Source: Sinorhizobium sp. (GTDB lineage: Bacteria; Pseudomonadota; Alphaproteobacteria; Rhizobiales; Rhizobiaceae). From it: a stretch of DNA of 19,042 bases. Within the stretch, counting starts at the first letter, position 1. Every line of letters begins with the position of its first letter. The notes under the pieces are model-generated. The model saw only the letters and a list, made by a program, of their open reading frames with translations, was not told the origin of the DNA and did not search any database. This document shows positions 1 through 7,790 of this stretch, one piece after another. The stretch is from assembly GCA_031178305.1 (NCBI GenBank), contig JAPSJG010000021.1:1-19042 (forward strand), written 5' to 3'. The position numbers were made by a program, and so were the translations under genes.

Positions 1-8
1 CTTTTCTG

Positions 9-110
9 CCCTCATCCGCCTGCCGGCACCTTCTTCCCGCGGGCGGGGAGAAGGGACAAGCGGCACGCTCCTGGTCCTCTCTTGCGGCGGTGAAAGGGTC
101 AGGGTGAGGA
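9..110 (+). repeat. Rhizobial intergenic palindromic repeat, copy A
   Basis: This GC-rich element starts with CCCTCATCCG, contains a hairpin built on CTTCTTCCCGC / GCGGGGAGAAG, and ends with CAGGGTGAGGA. The same ordered blocks recur in reverse orientation at 3284-3391 (copy B), so the two are copies of one family about 100 bases long. Elements of this appearance are abundant between genes in Rhizobiaceae. It lies directly upstream of the LysR-type gene, so that gene's promoter must lie inside it, in the roughly 30 bases after it, or upstream of the window. The assignment to a repeat family rests on the second copy here and on general recognition, not on a search. Confidence 0.7.
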
Positions 111-141
111 GCGACACCAATTCGTCCTGAAGGGCTGAGGC

Positions 142-1038
142 ATGATCGACAAGCTGGAATTCTTTCTCGCGCTCGCCCGCGAACGGCATTTCGGCCGGGC
201 GGCGGAGGAGTGCGGCATAACGCAGCCGACTTTGTCGGCCGCCATCCGCCAGCTGGAGGACCAGCTCGGCGTGATGCTCGTCAATCGCGGCTCGCGCTTC
301 CAGGGGCTGACGCCGGAGGGGCAGCGCGTGCTCGAATGGGCGCGGCGGATCGTCGGGGATACACGCACCATGCGCGAGGAAATGCGCGCGGCTCGCAAGG
401 GCCTGTCCGGCCATATTCGGCTTGCCGCGATCCCGACGACGCTTGCAATGGTGCCGATGATCACCGCGCCGTTTCAGGAGAAGCATCCCGACGTCACCTT
501 CTCGGTGCTGTCGACGACCTCGCTCCAGATCCTGGCGCTCCTGGAAAATCTCGAGATCGACGCGGGACTGACCTATCTCGAGAACGAGCCGCTCGGCCGG
601 GTCACGAGCGTGCCGCTGCAGGTGGAGCAATATCATCTCGTCACGGCCGCCGGAACGCCGCTTTCTGATCGCGAAAGCGTGAGATGGAAAGAGGTTAGCA
701 ACATTCGGCTTTGTCTATTGACCGCCGACATGCAAAACCGGCGTATCATCAATCAGCATTTCGCAGAGGCGGGAGCGGCCCCCAGCCCGACGCTCGAATC
801 GAATTCGATGATCGTGCTCTTCTCCCATGTCCGCACCGGCCGCTGGGCGAGCATCATGCCCTATAATGTCGCGAAATCATTTGGCTTTCACGAGGATATC
901 CGGATGATTCCGATCGTCGATCCGGACGTCCATCACACGGTCGGCCTGGTCGCCACCTATCGGGAACCGTTCACTCCCTTGGTATCGGCGCTGCTGCATG
1001 AGGCGCGTATCCTCGGCGAGCGCAATGCAGCTCAATAG
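142..1038 (+). CDS. LysR-family transcriptional regulator, probable regulator of the fds operon
   Basis: This is a 298-residue DNA-binding regulator of the usual LysR-family length. The N-terminal winged helix-turn-helix covers about residues 3-62, with the recognition region around RAAEECGITQPTLSAAIRQL at 19-38. A linker helix runs to about 88 and the type 2 periplasmic-binding-like effector domain runs from about 90 to 290. The ATG is preceded by AAGGG at 130-134 with about 7 bases of spacing. It lies 186 bases upstream of fdsG on the same strand, and LysR-type FdsR is known to control the fds operon in Cupriavidus necator. Control of the adjacent formate dehydrogenase genes is therefore the natural inference, but no effector can be read from the sequence. 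Unlike many LysR genes, it is co-directional with its presumed target rather than divergent. Confidence 0.93.
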   Translation: MIDKLEFFLALARERHFGRAAEECGITQPTLSAAIRQLEDQLGVMLVNRGSRFQGLTPEGQRVLEWARRIVGDTRTMREEMRAARKGLSGHIRLAAIPTTLAMVPMITAPFQEKHPDVTFSVLSTTSLQILALLENLEIDAGLTYLENEPLGRVTSVPLQVEQYHLVTAAGTPLSDRESVRWKEVSNIRLCLLTADMQNRRIINQHFAEAGAAPSPTLESNSMIVLFSHVRTGRWASIMPYNVAKSFGFHEDIRMIPIVDPDVHHTVGLVATYREPFTPLVSALLHEARILGERNAAQ

Positions 1039-1053
1039 ATTTTTTCTATCGTT

Positions 1054-1079
1054 CAACGGAACAGCATTATTGACCGTTG
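1054..1079. promoter_or_regulatory. Inverted repeat upstream of fdsG, candidate LysR-type operator
   Basis: CAACGG at 1054-1059 and CCGTTG at 1074-1079 form a perfect 6-bp inverted repeat with 14 bases between the arms. It sits in the only substantial gap upstream of the fds operon, just after the LysR gene stop. A TTGACC hexamer at 1070-1075, which could serve as a -35 element, overlaps the right arm. I see no convincing -10 at the proper spacing. LysR-type regulators usually bind interrupted dyads near -65, so an operator is plausible but unproven. Confidence 0.35.
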
Positions 1080-1224
1080 TGGCCATAAGCGCGAAGCTTG
1101 CGTAACGTGCAGGGGCCGACGAGGCTCCGACCTCTGCTTGATACGTGTTCGAGAACATTGGTGCGGCGACGGACGGGCATAAGGCCCGCGCTGCGGCGCA
1201 CCGCGAGCCGGGAGGGCTCTTCGC

Positions 1225-1704
1225 GTGAATATTCAGCTGCCGCGCGTGGACGTGGCCGAGCAAACGCTGGCGATCGTCGGCGAACTGAAGGGTCTGGAAG
1301 GCTCGCTGCTTCCGATCTTGCATGCAGTCCAGGACGAATTCGGCTATGTGCCGCAGGAATCCCTGCCGGTGATTGCGCGCGAACTCAATCTCTCACGCGC
1401 CGAGGTCTACGGTGTCGTCACCTTCTATCATGATTTCCGCGAGCACCCGGCCGGACGCCATGTGCTGAAGCTCTGTCGGGCCGAAGCCTGTCAGTCGATG
1501 GGCGGAGACCGGTTGGCCGAACGCGCCAAGGCCCTGCTCGGCATCGATTTCCACGAGACCACTCCCGACGGCGCCGTGACGCTGGAGCCGGTCTACTGTC
1601 TCGGGCTCTGTTCCTGCTCGCCGTCCGCCATGCTGGACGGCGAGGTGCATGCGCGGCTCGATGAGACGGAACTTGATACGTTGGTGGCGGAGGCGCGCCG
1701 ATGA
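1225..1704 (+). CDS. fdsG: NAD-dependent formate dehydrogenase gamma subunit (FdsG, NuoE-like)
   Basis: This 159-residue protein is the small [2Fe-2S] subunit of the soluble NAD-dependent formate dehydrogenase and is homologous to NuoE of complex I. The ferredoxin ligands are visible as a CX4C pair (C84, C89 in LCRAEACQSMG) and a CX3C pair (C125, C129 in CLGLC). The helical N-terminus with the HAVQDEFGYVP motif is typical of NuoE-type proteins. With FdsB it forms the diaphorase module that passes electrons from formate to NAD+ in the cytoplasm. The start is GTG, supported by GGAGGG at 1211-1216 with 8 bases of spacing. The stop overlaps the fdsB start as ATGA, which implies translational coupling. 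It is the first gene of the operon. Confidence 0.96.
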   Translation: MNIQLPRVDVAEQTLAIVGELKGLEGSLLPILHAVQDEFGYVPQESLPVIARELNLSRAEVYGVVTFYHDFREHPAGRHVLKLCRAEACQSMGGDRLAERAKALLGIDFHETTPDGAVTLEPVYCLGLCSCSPSAMLDGEVHARLDETELDTLVAEARR

Positions 1705-3257
1705 CCGTGAAGATCTATATTCCGCGGGATGCGGCAGCGCTTGCGCTTGGCGCTGGCAAAGTGGCGACGGCGATGGCCGAGGAACTCGCTCGTCGCGGTG
1801 TCGATGCGACGATCGTCCGCAACGGTTCGCGCGGCATGCATTGGCTGGAGCCGCTCATCGAAGTTGAAACGGCCGACGGCCGCATCGCCTATGGGCCGGT
1901 GAAGCCCCGGGATGTTGTGTCCCTCCTCGATGCCGGGTTGCTTGCCGGCGGCGCGCACCCGCTCTGTCTCGGGAAGACTGAGGAAATTCCGTTCCTCAAG
2001 CGTCAGACGCGGCTGACTTTCGCACGCTGCGGCGTTACCGATCCTCTGTCGCTAGATGATTACCGCGTCCATGGCGGTTTGCGCGGCCTCGAAAAGGCAG
2101 TCGCCATGGAGCCCGCAGCAATCGTCGCCGAGGTGACCGATAGCGGCTTGCGCGGGCGCGGCGGCGCCGGCTTCCCGACCGGCATCAAATGGAGGACGGT
2201 GCTCGATGCGCAAGGGCCGCAGAAATACATCGTCTGCAATGCCGACGAGGGCGATAGCGGCACCTTCGCTGATCGGATGATCATGGAAGGCGATCCCTTC
2301 GTTCTGATCGAAGGGATGGCGATTGCCGGCATCGCGACGGGCGCGACCAAGGGCTATATCTATACTCGCTCCGAATATCCGCATGCGATCGCGGCGATGA
2401 CTGTGGCGATTGAAGTTGCCCGCGCCGCCGGCGTGCTTGGCCGCTCGGTGCTCGGTTCCGCCCATGCCTTCGACATGGAAGTTCGGACCGGCGCCGGCGC
2501 CTATGTCTGCGGCGAGGAGACCTCGCTCCTGAACAGTCTCGAAGGCAAGCGCGGGCTGGTGCGCGCCAAGCCGCCGCTTCCGGCCCACAAGGGCCTGTTC
2601 GACTGTCCGACCGTCATCAACAACGTCATCTCGCTTGCCTCGGTGCCAATCATCCTAGACCAGGGTGCAGCCTTCTACCGCGATTTCGGCATGGGGCGCT
2701 CGCGCGGCACGATCCCGATCCAGATCGCCGGCAACGCCAAACATGGCGGCCTCTACGAGACCGCCTTCGGCCTGACGCTCGGCGAGATAGTCGACGAGAT
2801 CGGCGGCGGCACGGCAAGCGGCCGGCCCGTCAGGGCAGTGCAGGTCGGAGGGCCTCTCGGCGCCTATTTCCCGCGAGCGCTGTTCGACACCCCCTTCGAT
2901 TACGAGGCGTTTGCGGCCAGGGACGGGCTCATCGGCCATGCCGGCATCGTTGTCTTCGACGACACGGTCGATATGCTGAAGCAGGCGCGTTTCGCCATGG
3001 AATTCTGCGCGGTCGAGAGCTGCGGCAAGTGCACGCCCTGCCGCCTCGGCTCGACGCGCGGCGTCGAGGTCGCCGACAAGATCAGGGCCGGCATCGCGCC
3101 GGAGAAGAACCGGGAACTGCTAGCCGATCTCTGCAATACCATGAAATTCGGTTCGCTCTGCGCGCTTGGCGGCTTCACCCCCTATCCCGTGATGAGCGCC
3201 ATCACGCATTTCCCGGAGGATTTCGAGCCGGCGCCGGTGGCGGAGGCTGCGGAATGA
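1701..3257 (+). CDS. fdsB: NAD-dependent formate dehydrogenase beta subunit (FdsB, NuoF-like diaphorase)
   Basis: This 518-residue flavoprotein carries the FMN, the NAD+ site and one [4Fe-4S] cluster. An N-terminal thioredoxin-like region (about 1-85) lacks the NuoE cysteines and precedes a NuoF-like core. Visible motifs are the glycine-rich GRGGAGFPTGIKW (152-164) for the nucleotide, NADEGDSGTFADR (180-192) for FMN, GAYVCGEETSLLNSLEG (266-282), and the cluster ligands CGKCTPC (C441, C444, C447) with C487. The start overlaps the fdsG stop and has GGAGG at 1689-1693 with 7 bases of spacing, inside fdsG. In the holoenzyme it takes electrons from FdsA and reduces NAD+. Its length and motif order are normal for the family. 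The gene is followed by an unusually long intra-operon gap. Confidence 0.97.
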   Translation: MTVKIYIPRDAAALALGAGKVATAMAEELARRGVDATIVRNGSRGMHWLEPLIEVETADGRIAYGPVKPRDVVSLLDAGLLAGGAHPLCLGKTEEIPFLKRQTRLTFARCGVTDPLSLDDYRVHGGLRGLEKAVAMEPAAIVAEVTDSGLRGRGGAGFPTGIKWRTVLDAQGPQKYIVCNADEGDSGTFADRMIMEGDPFVLIEGMAIAGIATGATKGYIYTRSEYPHAIAAMTVAIEVARAAGVLGRSVLGSAHAFDMEVRTGAGAYVCGEETSLLNSLEGKRGLVRAKPPLPAHKGLFDCPTVINNVISLASVPIILDQGAAFYRDFGMGRSRGTIPIQIAGNAKHGGLYETAFGLTLGEIVDEIGGGTASGRPVRAVQVGGPLGAYFPRALFDTPFDYEAFAARDGLIGHAGIVVFDDTVDMLKQARFAMEFCAVESCGKCTPCRLGSTRGVEVADKIRAGIAPEKNRELLADLCNTMKFGSLCALGGFTPYPVMSAITHFPEDFEPAPVAEAAE

Positions 3258-3283
3258 TGGCGATGTTGGCATTCGGAGTTTTG

Positions 3284-3391
3284 CCCCTCACCCTAGCCCT
3301 CTCCCCGCGCGCGGGGAGAGGGCACCGGGAGGGCGTGGCATCTCCCTTTTCCCCGCAAGCGGGAAGAATGTGGCGGCAGCCGGATGAGGGG
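3284..3391 (-). repeat. Rhizobial intergenic palindromic repeat, copy B, inside the fds operon
   Basis: Read on the minus strand, this has the same block order as copy A at 9-110: CCCTCATCCG, a TTCTTCCCGC hairpin arm, then an ending in AGGGTGAGG. It contains a perfect 26-bp palindrome at 3297-3322 (13-bp arms beginning CCCTCTCCCC). A second hairpin is formed by arms around TTCCCCGC and GCGGGAA at 3349-3365. It occupies most of the 208-base gap between fdsB and fdsA. Other junctions in the operon overlap or are 8 and 21 bases long, so it looks inserted. Such hairpins could affect transcript processing or stability. Confidence 0.75.
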
Positions 3392-3465
3392 CGGTCATCG
3401 GCGTCGTTCGCGCCAGAGGGGAGTAAATCCACCCCCTTGAATGCAATTTCTCAGGAGGCCCGGTA

Positions 3466-6345
3466 ATGTCCCTCATTCATGAAATCGACTATGGCACTCC
3501 TGCTTCCACGTCCGAAAAGCTGGTGACGCTGACGATCGACGGGCGCGAGATCACCGTGCCGGAGGGTACCTCGATCATGCGCGCGGCGATGGAAGCGGGC
3601 ATTGAGGTTCCGAAGCTCTGTGCCTCCGATATGATGGAAGCCTTCGGCTCATGCCGGCTCTGCCTTGTCGAGATCGAGGGCCGCGCCGGCATGCCGGCGT
3701 CCTGCACGACCCCGGTGGCATCGGGCATTAGCGTCTCCACCCAGACGCAGCGGCTCAAAGATGTCCGCCGCGGCGTGATGGAGCTCTATATCTCGGACCA
3801 TCCGCTCGACTGCCTCACCTGCGCCGCTAATGGCGATTGCGAGCTTCAGGACATGGCGGGGGCTGTAGGCCTGCGCGACGTGCGCTACGGCTACGACGGC
3901 GCCAATCACGTCAAGGCGCGCGACAATGGCGAGATCAACCGCCAATGGGCGCCCAAGGACGAATCCAATCCCTATTTCACCTTCGATCCGGCGAAATGCA
4001 TCGTCTGCTCGCGCTGCGTGCGCGCCTGTGAAGAGGTGCAGGGCACCTTCGCACTGACGATCAGCGGCCGCGGCTTCGATTCGCGCGTCTCCGCCGGCAT
4101 GAGTGAGGATTTCGTCTCCTCCGAATGTGTCTCCTGCGGCGCCTGCGTGCAGGCCTGCCCGACGGCGACGCTTACTGAAAAATCGGTGATCGAGATCGGT
4201 CAGCCGGAGCACTCGGTCGTCACCACCTGCGCCTATTGCGGCGTCGGCTGCTCCTTCAAGGCGGAAATGCGCGGCGAGGAACTGGTGCGGATGGTGCCGT
4301 GGAAGGATGGTCAGGCGAACCGCGGCCATTCCTGCGTCAAAGGCCGCTTCGCCTATGGCTATTCGAACCACAAGGATCGCATCCTCAATCCGATGATCCG
4401 TGAGAAGATCACCGATCCCTGGCGTGAAGTCACCTGGGAGGAGGCTTTCGCGCACGTCGCCTCCGAGTTCCGCCGCATTCAGTACCAGTATGGCCGGGAT
4501 TCCGTAGGCGGCATCACCTCATCACGCTGCACCAACGAGGAGACCTATCTGGTGCAGAAGCTGGTGCGCGCCGGCTTCGGCAACAACAATGTCGACACCT
4601 GCGCCCGCGTCTGCCACTCGCCGACCGGCTACGGCCTCAACCAGACCTTCGGTACTTCGGCCGGCACGCAGAATTTCGACAGCGTCGAGCATACGGATGT
4701 CGCCATCATCATCGGCGCCAACCCGACCGACGGCCATCCGGTCTTCGCATCGCGGCTGAAGAAGCGGCTGCGGCAGGGCGCGAAGCTGATCGTCATTGAT
4801 CCGCGCCGGATCGATCTCGTCCGCTCGGCACATGTCGAAGCCGCCTACCACCTGCCGATGAAGCCCGGCACGAACGTCGCCATCCTGATGGCGATGGCGC
4901 ATGTCATCGTCACCGAGGGACTGGCCAACGAGGCATTCATCCGCGAGCGCTGCGACTGGTCGGAATTTGAGGATTGGGCGGCTTTCGTTGCCGAGCCCTA
5001 CCACAGCCCGGAGGCGACCGAAGTCTATACCGGCGTTCCGCCGGAACTGGTCCGCGGCGCGGCGCGGCTCTATGCCACCGGCGGCAACGGCGCGATCTAT
5101 TATGGCCTCGGCGTCACCGAGCACAGCCAGGGTTCGACCACCGTCATGGCGATTGCCAACCTTGCCATGGCCACCGGCAACATCGGCCGGCCCGGCGTCG
5201 GCGTCAATCCGTTGCGCGGACAGAACAACGTGCAGGGCTCCTGCGACATGGGCTCCTTCCCGCACGAGCTGCCCGGCTACCGGCATGTCTCGGACGACGC
5301 TACGCGCGAGACCTTCGAGAAGCTTTGGGGCGTGACGCTCAACAATGAGCCTGGCCTGCGAATCCCCAACATGCTCGATGCTGCCGTCGACGGCACCTTC
5401 AAGGGCCTCTACATCCAGGGCGAGGACATCCTGCAGTCCGACCCGGATACCAAGCACGTGGCCGCCGGCCTTGCCGCAATGGAATGCGTCGTCGTGCAGG
5501 ATCTCTTCCTCAACGAGACGGCCAACTACGCCCATGTCTTCCTTCCGGGCTCGACCTTCCTCGAAAAGGAAGGCACCTTCACCAATGCCGAGCGGCGCAT
5601 CAACCGCGTCCGCCGCGTAATGCGGCCGAAGAACGGCTATGCCGACTGGGAAGTGACTCAGAAGCTCGCCCAGGCGATGGGGCTCGACTGGAACTATGGG
5701 CATCCGTCCGAGATCATGGACGAGATCGCAGCGACCACGCCGACCTTCGCCATGGTTTCCTACGACTATCTCGACAAGATGGGCTCCGTGCAGTGGCCCT
5801 GCAACGAAAAGGCGCCGCTCGGTTCGCCGATCATGCATGTCGACGGTTTCGTGCGCGGCAAGGGCAAGTTCATCCGCACGGAGTATGTCGCGACCGACGA
5901 GAGGACCGGTCCGCGCTTCCCGCTGCTTTTGACGACCGGACGCATCCTTAGCCACTACAACGTCGGCGCGCAGACGCGGCGGACGGAAAACGTCGTCTGG
6001 CATCCCGAAGACCGGCTGGAGATCCACCCGCACGATGCCGAACAGCGCGGCATCCGCGACGGCGATTGGGTGAAGCTTGCCAGCCGCTCGGGCGAAACGA
6101 CGCTTCGGGCGCTGATCACCGATCGCGTCGCGCCGGGTGTCGTCTATACCACTTTCCATCACCCGACGACGCAGGCCAACGTCATTACCACCGATTTCTC
6201 GGACTGGGCGACGAACTGCCCGGAATACAAGGTCACGGCGGTGCAGGTCTCGCCCTCGAACGGCCCGACTGACTGGCAGCGCGATTATGACGAGCAGGCC
6301 CGGCAGTCGCGGCGCATTGCGGGCAAGCTGGAGGCGGCGGAATAG
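3466..6345 (+). CDS. fdsA: NAD-dependent formate dehydrogenase alpha subunit (FdsA, molybdenum catalytic subunit)
   Basis: This 959-residue catalytic subunit oxidises formate to CO2 at a bis-molybdopterin guanine dinucleotide molybdenum centre. The N-terminus has NuoG-like iron-sulfur sites: [2Fe-2S] (C52, C63, C66, C80), a His-Cys cluster (H112, C116, C119, C125) and two ferredoxin-type clusters (C178/C181/C184/C188 and C221/C224/C227/C231). The FdhF-like part begins with a [4Fe-4S] site (C255, C258, C262, C290). The molybdenum ligand is C383 in ARVCHSPT, next to H384, so this is a cysteine and not a selenocysteine enzyme. The C-terminal cofactor-binding domain includes GRILSHYNVGAQTRR near 825. 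AGGAGG at 3453-3458 with 7 bases of spacing fixes the start. All expected cluster ligands are present, indicating a functional enzyme. fdhD follows after 8 bases. Confidence 0.98.
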   Translation: MSLIHEIDYGTPASTSEKLVTLTIDGREITVPEGTSIMRAAMEAGIEVPKLCASDMMEAFGSCRLCLVEIEGRAGMPASCTTPVASGISVSTQTQRLKDVRRGVMELYISDHPLDCLTCAANGDCELQDMAGAVGLRDVRYGYDGANHVKARDNGEINRQWAPKDESNPYFTFDPAKCIVCSRCVRACEEVQGTFALTISGRGFDSRVSAGMSEDFVSSECVSCGACVQACPTATLTEKSVIEIGQPEHSVVTTCAYCGVGCSFKAEMRGEELVRMVPWKDGQANRGHSCVKGRFAYGYSNHKDRILNPMIREKITDPWREVTWEEAFAHVASEFRRIQYQYGRDSVGGITSSRCTNEETYLVQKLVRAGFGNNNVDTCARVCHSPTGYGLNQTFGTSAGTQNFDSVEHTDVAIIIGANPTDGHPVFASRLKKRLRQGAKLIVIDPRRIDLVRSAHVEAAYHLPMKPGTNVAILMAMAHVIVTEGLANEAFIRERCDWSEFEDWAAFVAEPYHSPEATEVYTGVPPELVRGAARLYATGGNGAIYYGLGVTEHSQGSTTVMAIANLAMATGNIGRPGVGVNPLRGQNNVQGSCDMGSFPHELPGYRHVSDDATRETFEKLWGVTLNNEPGLRIPNMLDAAVDGTFKGLYIQGEDILQSDPDTKHVAAGLAAMECVVVQDLFLNETANYAHVFLPGSTFLEKEGTFTNAERRINRVRRVMRPKNGYADWEVTQKLAQAMGLDWNYGHPSEIMDEIAATTPTFAMVSYDYLDKMGSVQWPCNEKAPLGSPIMHVDGFVRGKGKFIRTEYVATDERTGPRFPLLLTTGRILSHYNVGAQTRRTENVVWHPEDRLEIHPHDAEQRGIRDGDWVKLASRSGETTLRALITDRVAPGVVYTTFHHPTTQANVITTDFSDWATNCPEYKVTAVQVSPSNGPTDWQRDYDEQARQSRRIAGKLEAAE

Positions 6346-6353
6346 GAGGCGGG

Positions 6354-7250
6354 ATGGCAAACGAGCGATCTTCCTCCTCTCCAGCCGGCCGTATCCGGGC
6401 GGCCGACATGACCCGTTTCCGGACGACGCAGAAGGTTCCCGAGAGCGCGCGGCGTGCCGGCGCGCGCGTCGGTCAATCCCGCGTGGTGCCGGAGGAAACG
6501 CCGGTAGCGCTGACCTATGGCGGTTCCACGCATGCGGTGATGATGGCGACGCCCGCCGATCTCGAGGACTTTGCAATCGGCTTCAGCCTGACCGAGGGCG
6601 TCATCACCGAGCCGCACCAGATCGAGGCGATCGACGTCCTTGCCGAAGAGAAGGGCATCGATCTGCAGATCACCCTCAAGGATGAGGTGAACGAGGCGCT
6701 CCGCTTGCGCCGCCGCCATATGGCGGGGCCGGTCGGCTGCGGGCTCTGCGGCATCGAATCGATCGAGCAGGCCGTGCGCTCCACGCCGGACGTCTCGGCT
6801 TCGCCGCTAAGACTCACCGATGGTGACGTGGTCCAGGCCGTCGCGCTCCTCGACGGCAAGCAACCCCTGCACAGCGAGACGCGCGCCGTCCATGGCGCGG
6901 CATTCTACGTGCCGGGAAGCGGATTGATCGCCGTTCGCGAGGATGTCGGCCGGCATAATGCATTGGATAAACTGACGGGAGCGGCCGCCCGGGCCGGCTT
7001 CAAGGGCGTTCAAGGCGCCGTCGTCGTCACCTCGCGCGTTTCCGTCGAGATGGTCCAAAAGACGGCGATCACCGGCAGTCCGGTGATCATCGCCATTTCC
7101 GCCCCGACGGCGCTTGCGATCCGCACGGCGGACGAGGCGGGCATGACGCTGGTCGCGCTCGTGCGCGGCGACGAATTCGAAATCTTCACCCATGCCGAAC
7201 GCATAGAGCGGGATGGAAGCGCGCGGCTTTCCGCCCGTGTCCCGCTCTGA
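6354..7250 (+). CDS. fdhD: Formate dehydrogenase accessory sulfurtransferase FdhD (FdsC)
   Basis: This 298-residue cytoplasmic chaperone transfers sulfur from a cysteine desulfurase to the bis-MGD cofactor before insertion into FdsA. In the fds nomenclature it is FdsC. The catalytic CGLC pair is present (C129, C132 in GPVGCGLCGIESIEQA). The conserved family blocks SETRAVHGAAF (about 174-184) and VREDVGRHNALDKL (about 194-207) are also visible. The ATG used has GGAGG at 6345-6349 with 4 bases of spacing, partly overlapping the fdsA stop. The first 18 residues are low complexity, and an internal ATG at 6408 is a possible alternative start. Its place between fdsA and fdsD matches fdsGBACD operons of other proteobacteria. 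Confidence 0.96.
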   Translation: MANERSSSSPAGRIRAADMTRFRTTQKVPESARRAGARVGQSRVVPEETPVALTYGGSTHAVMMATPADLEDFAIGFSLTEGVITEPHQIEAIDVLAEEKGIDLQITLKDEVNEALRLRRRHMAGPVGCGLCGIESIEQAVRSTPDVSASPLRLTDGDVVQAVALLDGKQPLHSETRAVHGAAFYVPGSGLIAVREDVGRHNALDKLTGAAARAGFKGVQGAVVVTSRVSVEMVQKTAITGSPVIIAISAPTALAIRTADEAGMTLVALVRGDEFEIFTHAERIERDGSARLSARVPL

Positions 7251-7271
7251 TTCTGGAAACCGGAGTTCTCG

Positions 7272-7505
7272 ATGTCGACTGAAAACACCAACGCCAAGCT
7301 CATCTACATGGCGAACCAGATCGCCACGTTTTTCCAGAGCCAGCCGGCAAACGAGGCGGCGCAGGGCGTCGCCACTCACATCAACAAATATTGGGAACCC
7401 CGCATGCGCCGCAAGCTGTTCGAGCATATCGACAGGGGGGGCGAGGGATTGAACCCGCTGGTGCTCGAAGCGGCCACAAAGATCCGCCGTCCGGAGGCCG
7501 CGTAG
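7272..7505 (+). CDS. fdsD: NAD-dependent formate dehydrogenase delta subunit (FdsD)
   Basis: This small 77-residue protein ends the fds operon. It has the characteristic FdsD pattern: KLIYMANQIATFFQSQP near the N-terminus, then AAQGVATHINKYWEPRMRR in the middle, with no metal ligands, signal peptide or membrane segment. FdsD is known in NAD-dependent formate dehydrogenases of the Cupriavidus/Rhodobacter type as a small subunit bound to FdsA that is needed for activity or stability. The ATG lies 21 bases after fdhD, with CGGAG at 7261-7265 with 6 bases of spacing. Position, length and sequence agree, so I am confident despite its size. Confidence 0.94.
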   Translation: MSTENTNAKLIYMANQIATFFQSQPANEAAQGVATHINKYWEPRMRRKLFEHIDRGGEGLNPLVLEAATKIRRPEAA

Positions 7506-7510
7506 CCGGC

Positions 7511-7565
7511 CAGAGCATTTTGGAGTCAGGTGGAATCACCTGGCGTCGCACACATGCGGCAAAAC
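7511..7565. repeat. Short palindromic element after the fds operon
   Basis: The sequence from AGAGCATTTTGGAGTC onward contains a perfect 6-bp hairpin, CAGGTG (7527-7532), loop GAAT, CACCTG (7537-7542). It then continues as GCGTCGCACACATGCGGC. It resembles a motif I have seen repeatedly between rhizobial genes, but there is no second copy in this window to prove it. No T tract follows the hairpin, so it is not a standard terminator for the fds transcript, although the operon must end near here. Confidence 0.4.
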
Positions 7566-7572
7566 CAAACAA

Positions 7573-7706
7573 CCCCTTCCCACAAGGGGGAGGGGATTGC
7601 ACCTAGCCAAGCCAGCGCCCAATTGCGGCGTTCGAACTCGCGGAACCGCCGAGAGATGAACTGAGCGGGCAGCAAGGTAAGCCCCCTGGAGGGGTTGGGG
7701 TGGGGA
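7573..7706 (+). repeat. Rhizobial GC-rich intergenic repeat, copy C
   Basis: The element begins CCCCTTCCC-ACAAGGGGGAGGGG, passes through GGCAGCAAGGTAAG, and ends GGAGGGGTTGGGGTGGGGA. A diverged copy in the opposite orientation lies at 10897-11029, sharing the terminal GGGG/CCCC blocks and a central GGCAGCA. It separates the convergent fdsD and cheW genes. No open frame of interest is found in it. Confidence 0.6.
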
Positions 7707-7734
7707 CTTCTTTCGACTGGGTCTGTCGCGCGAA

Positions 7735-7763
7735 ACGAAAAGACCGCCTCACTCGGGAGGCGG
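7735..7763 (-). terminator. Rho-independent terminator of cheW
   Basis: On the minus strand there is a perfect 7-bp stem (CCGCCTC at 7757-7763 read in reverse, paired with GAGGCGG at 7744-7750) around a 6-base loop. It is followed by TCTTTTCG. It lies 27 bases past the cheW stop codon. Stem, loop and T-rich tail are typical of an intrinsic terminator, although the tail is broken by a C. Confidence 0.75.
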
Positions 7764-7790
7764 CCGTCCCGTTTGAGGTGAGCCTCAACC

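Noticed and set aside
4522..6576. 684-codon open frame on the minus strand opposite fdsA
   Set aside because: It lies antisense to a fully conserved catalytic subunit and into fdhD. Its product is arginine-, alanine- and histidine-rich with no domain, as expected for a high-GC codon shadow.
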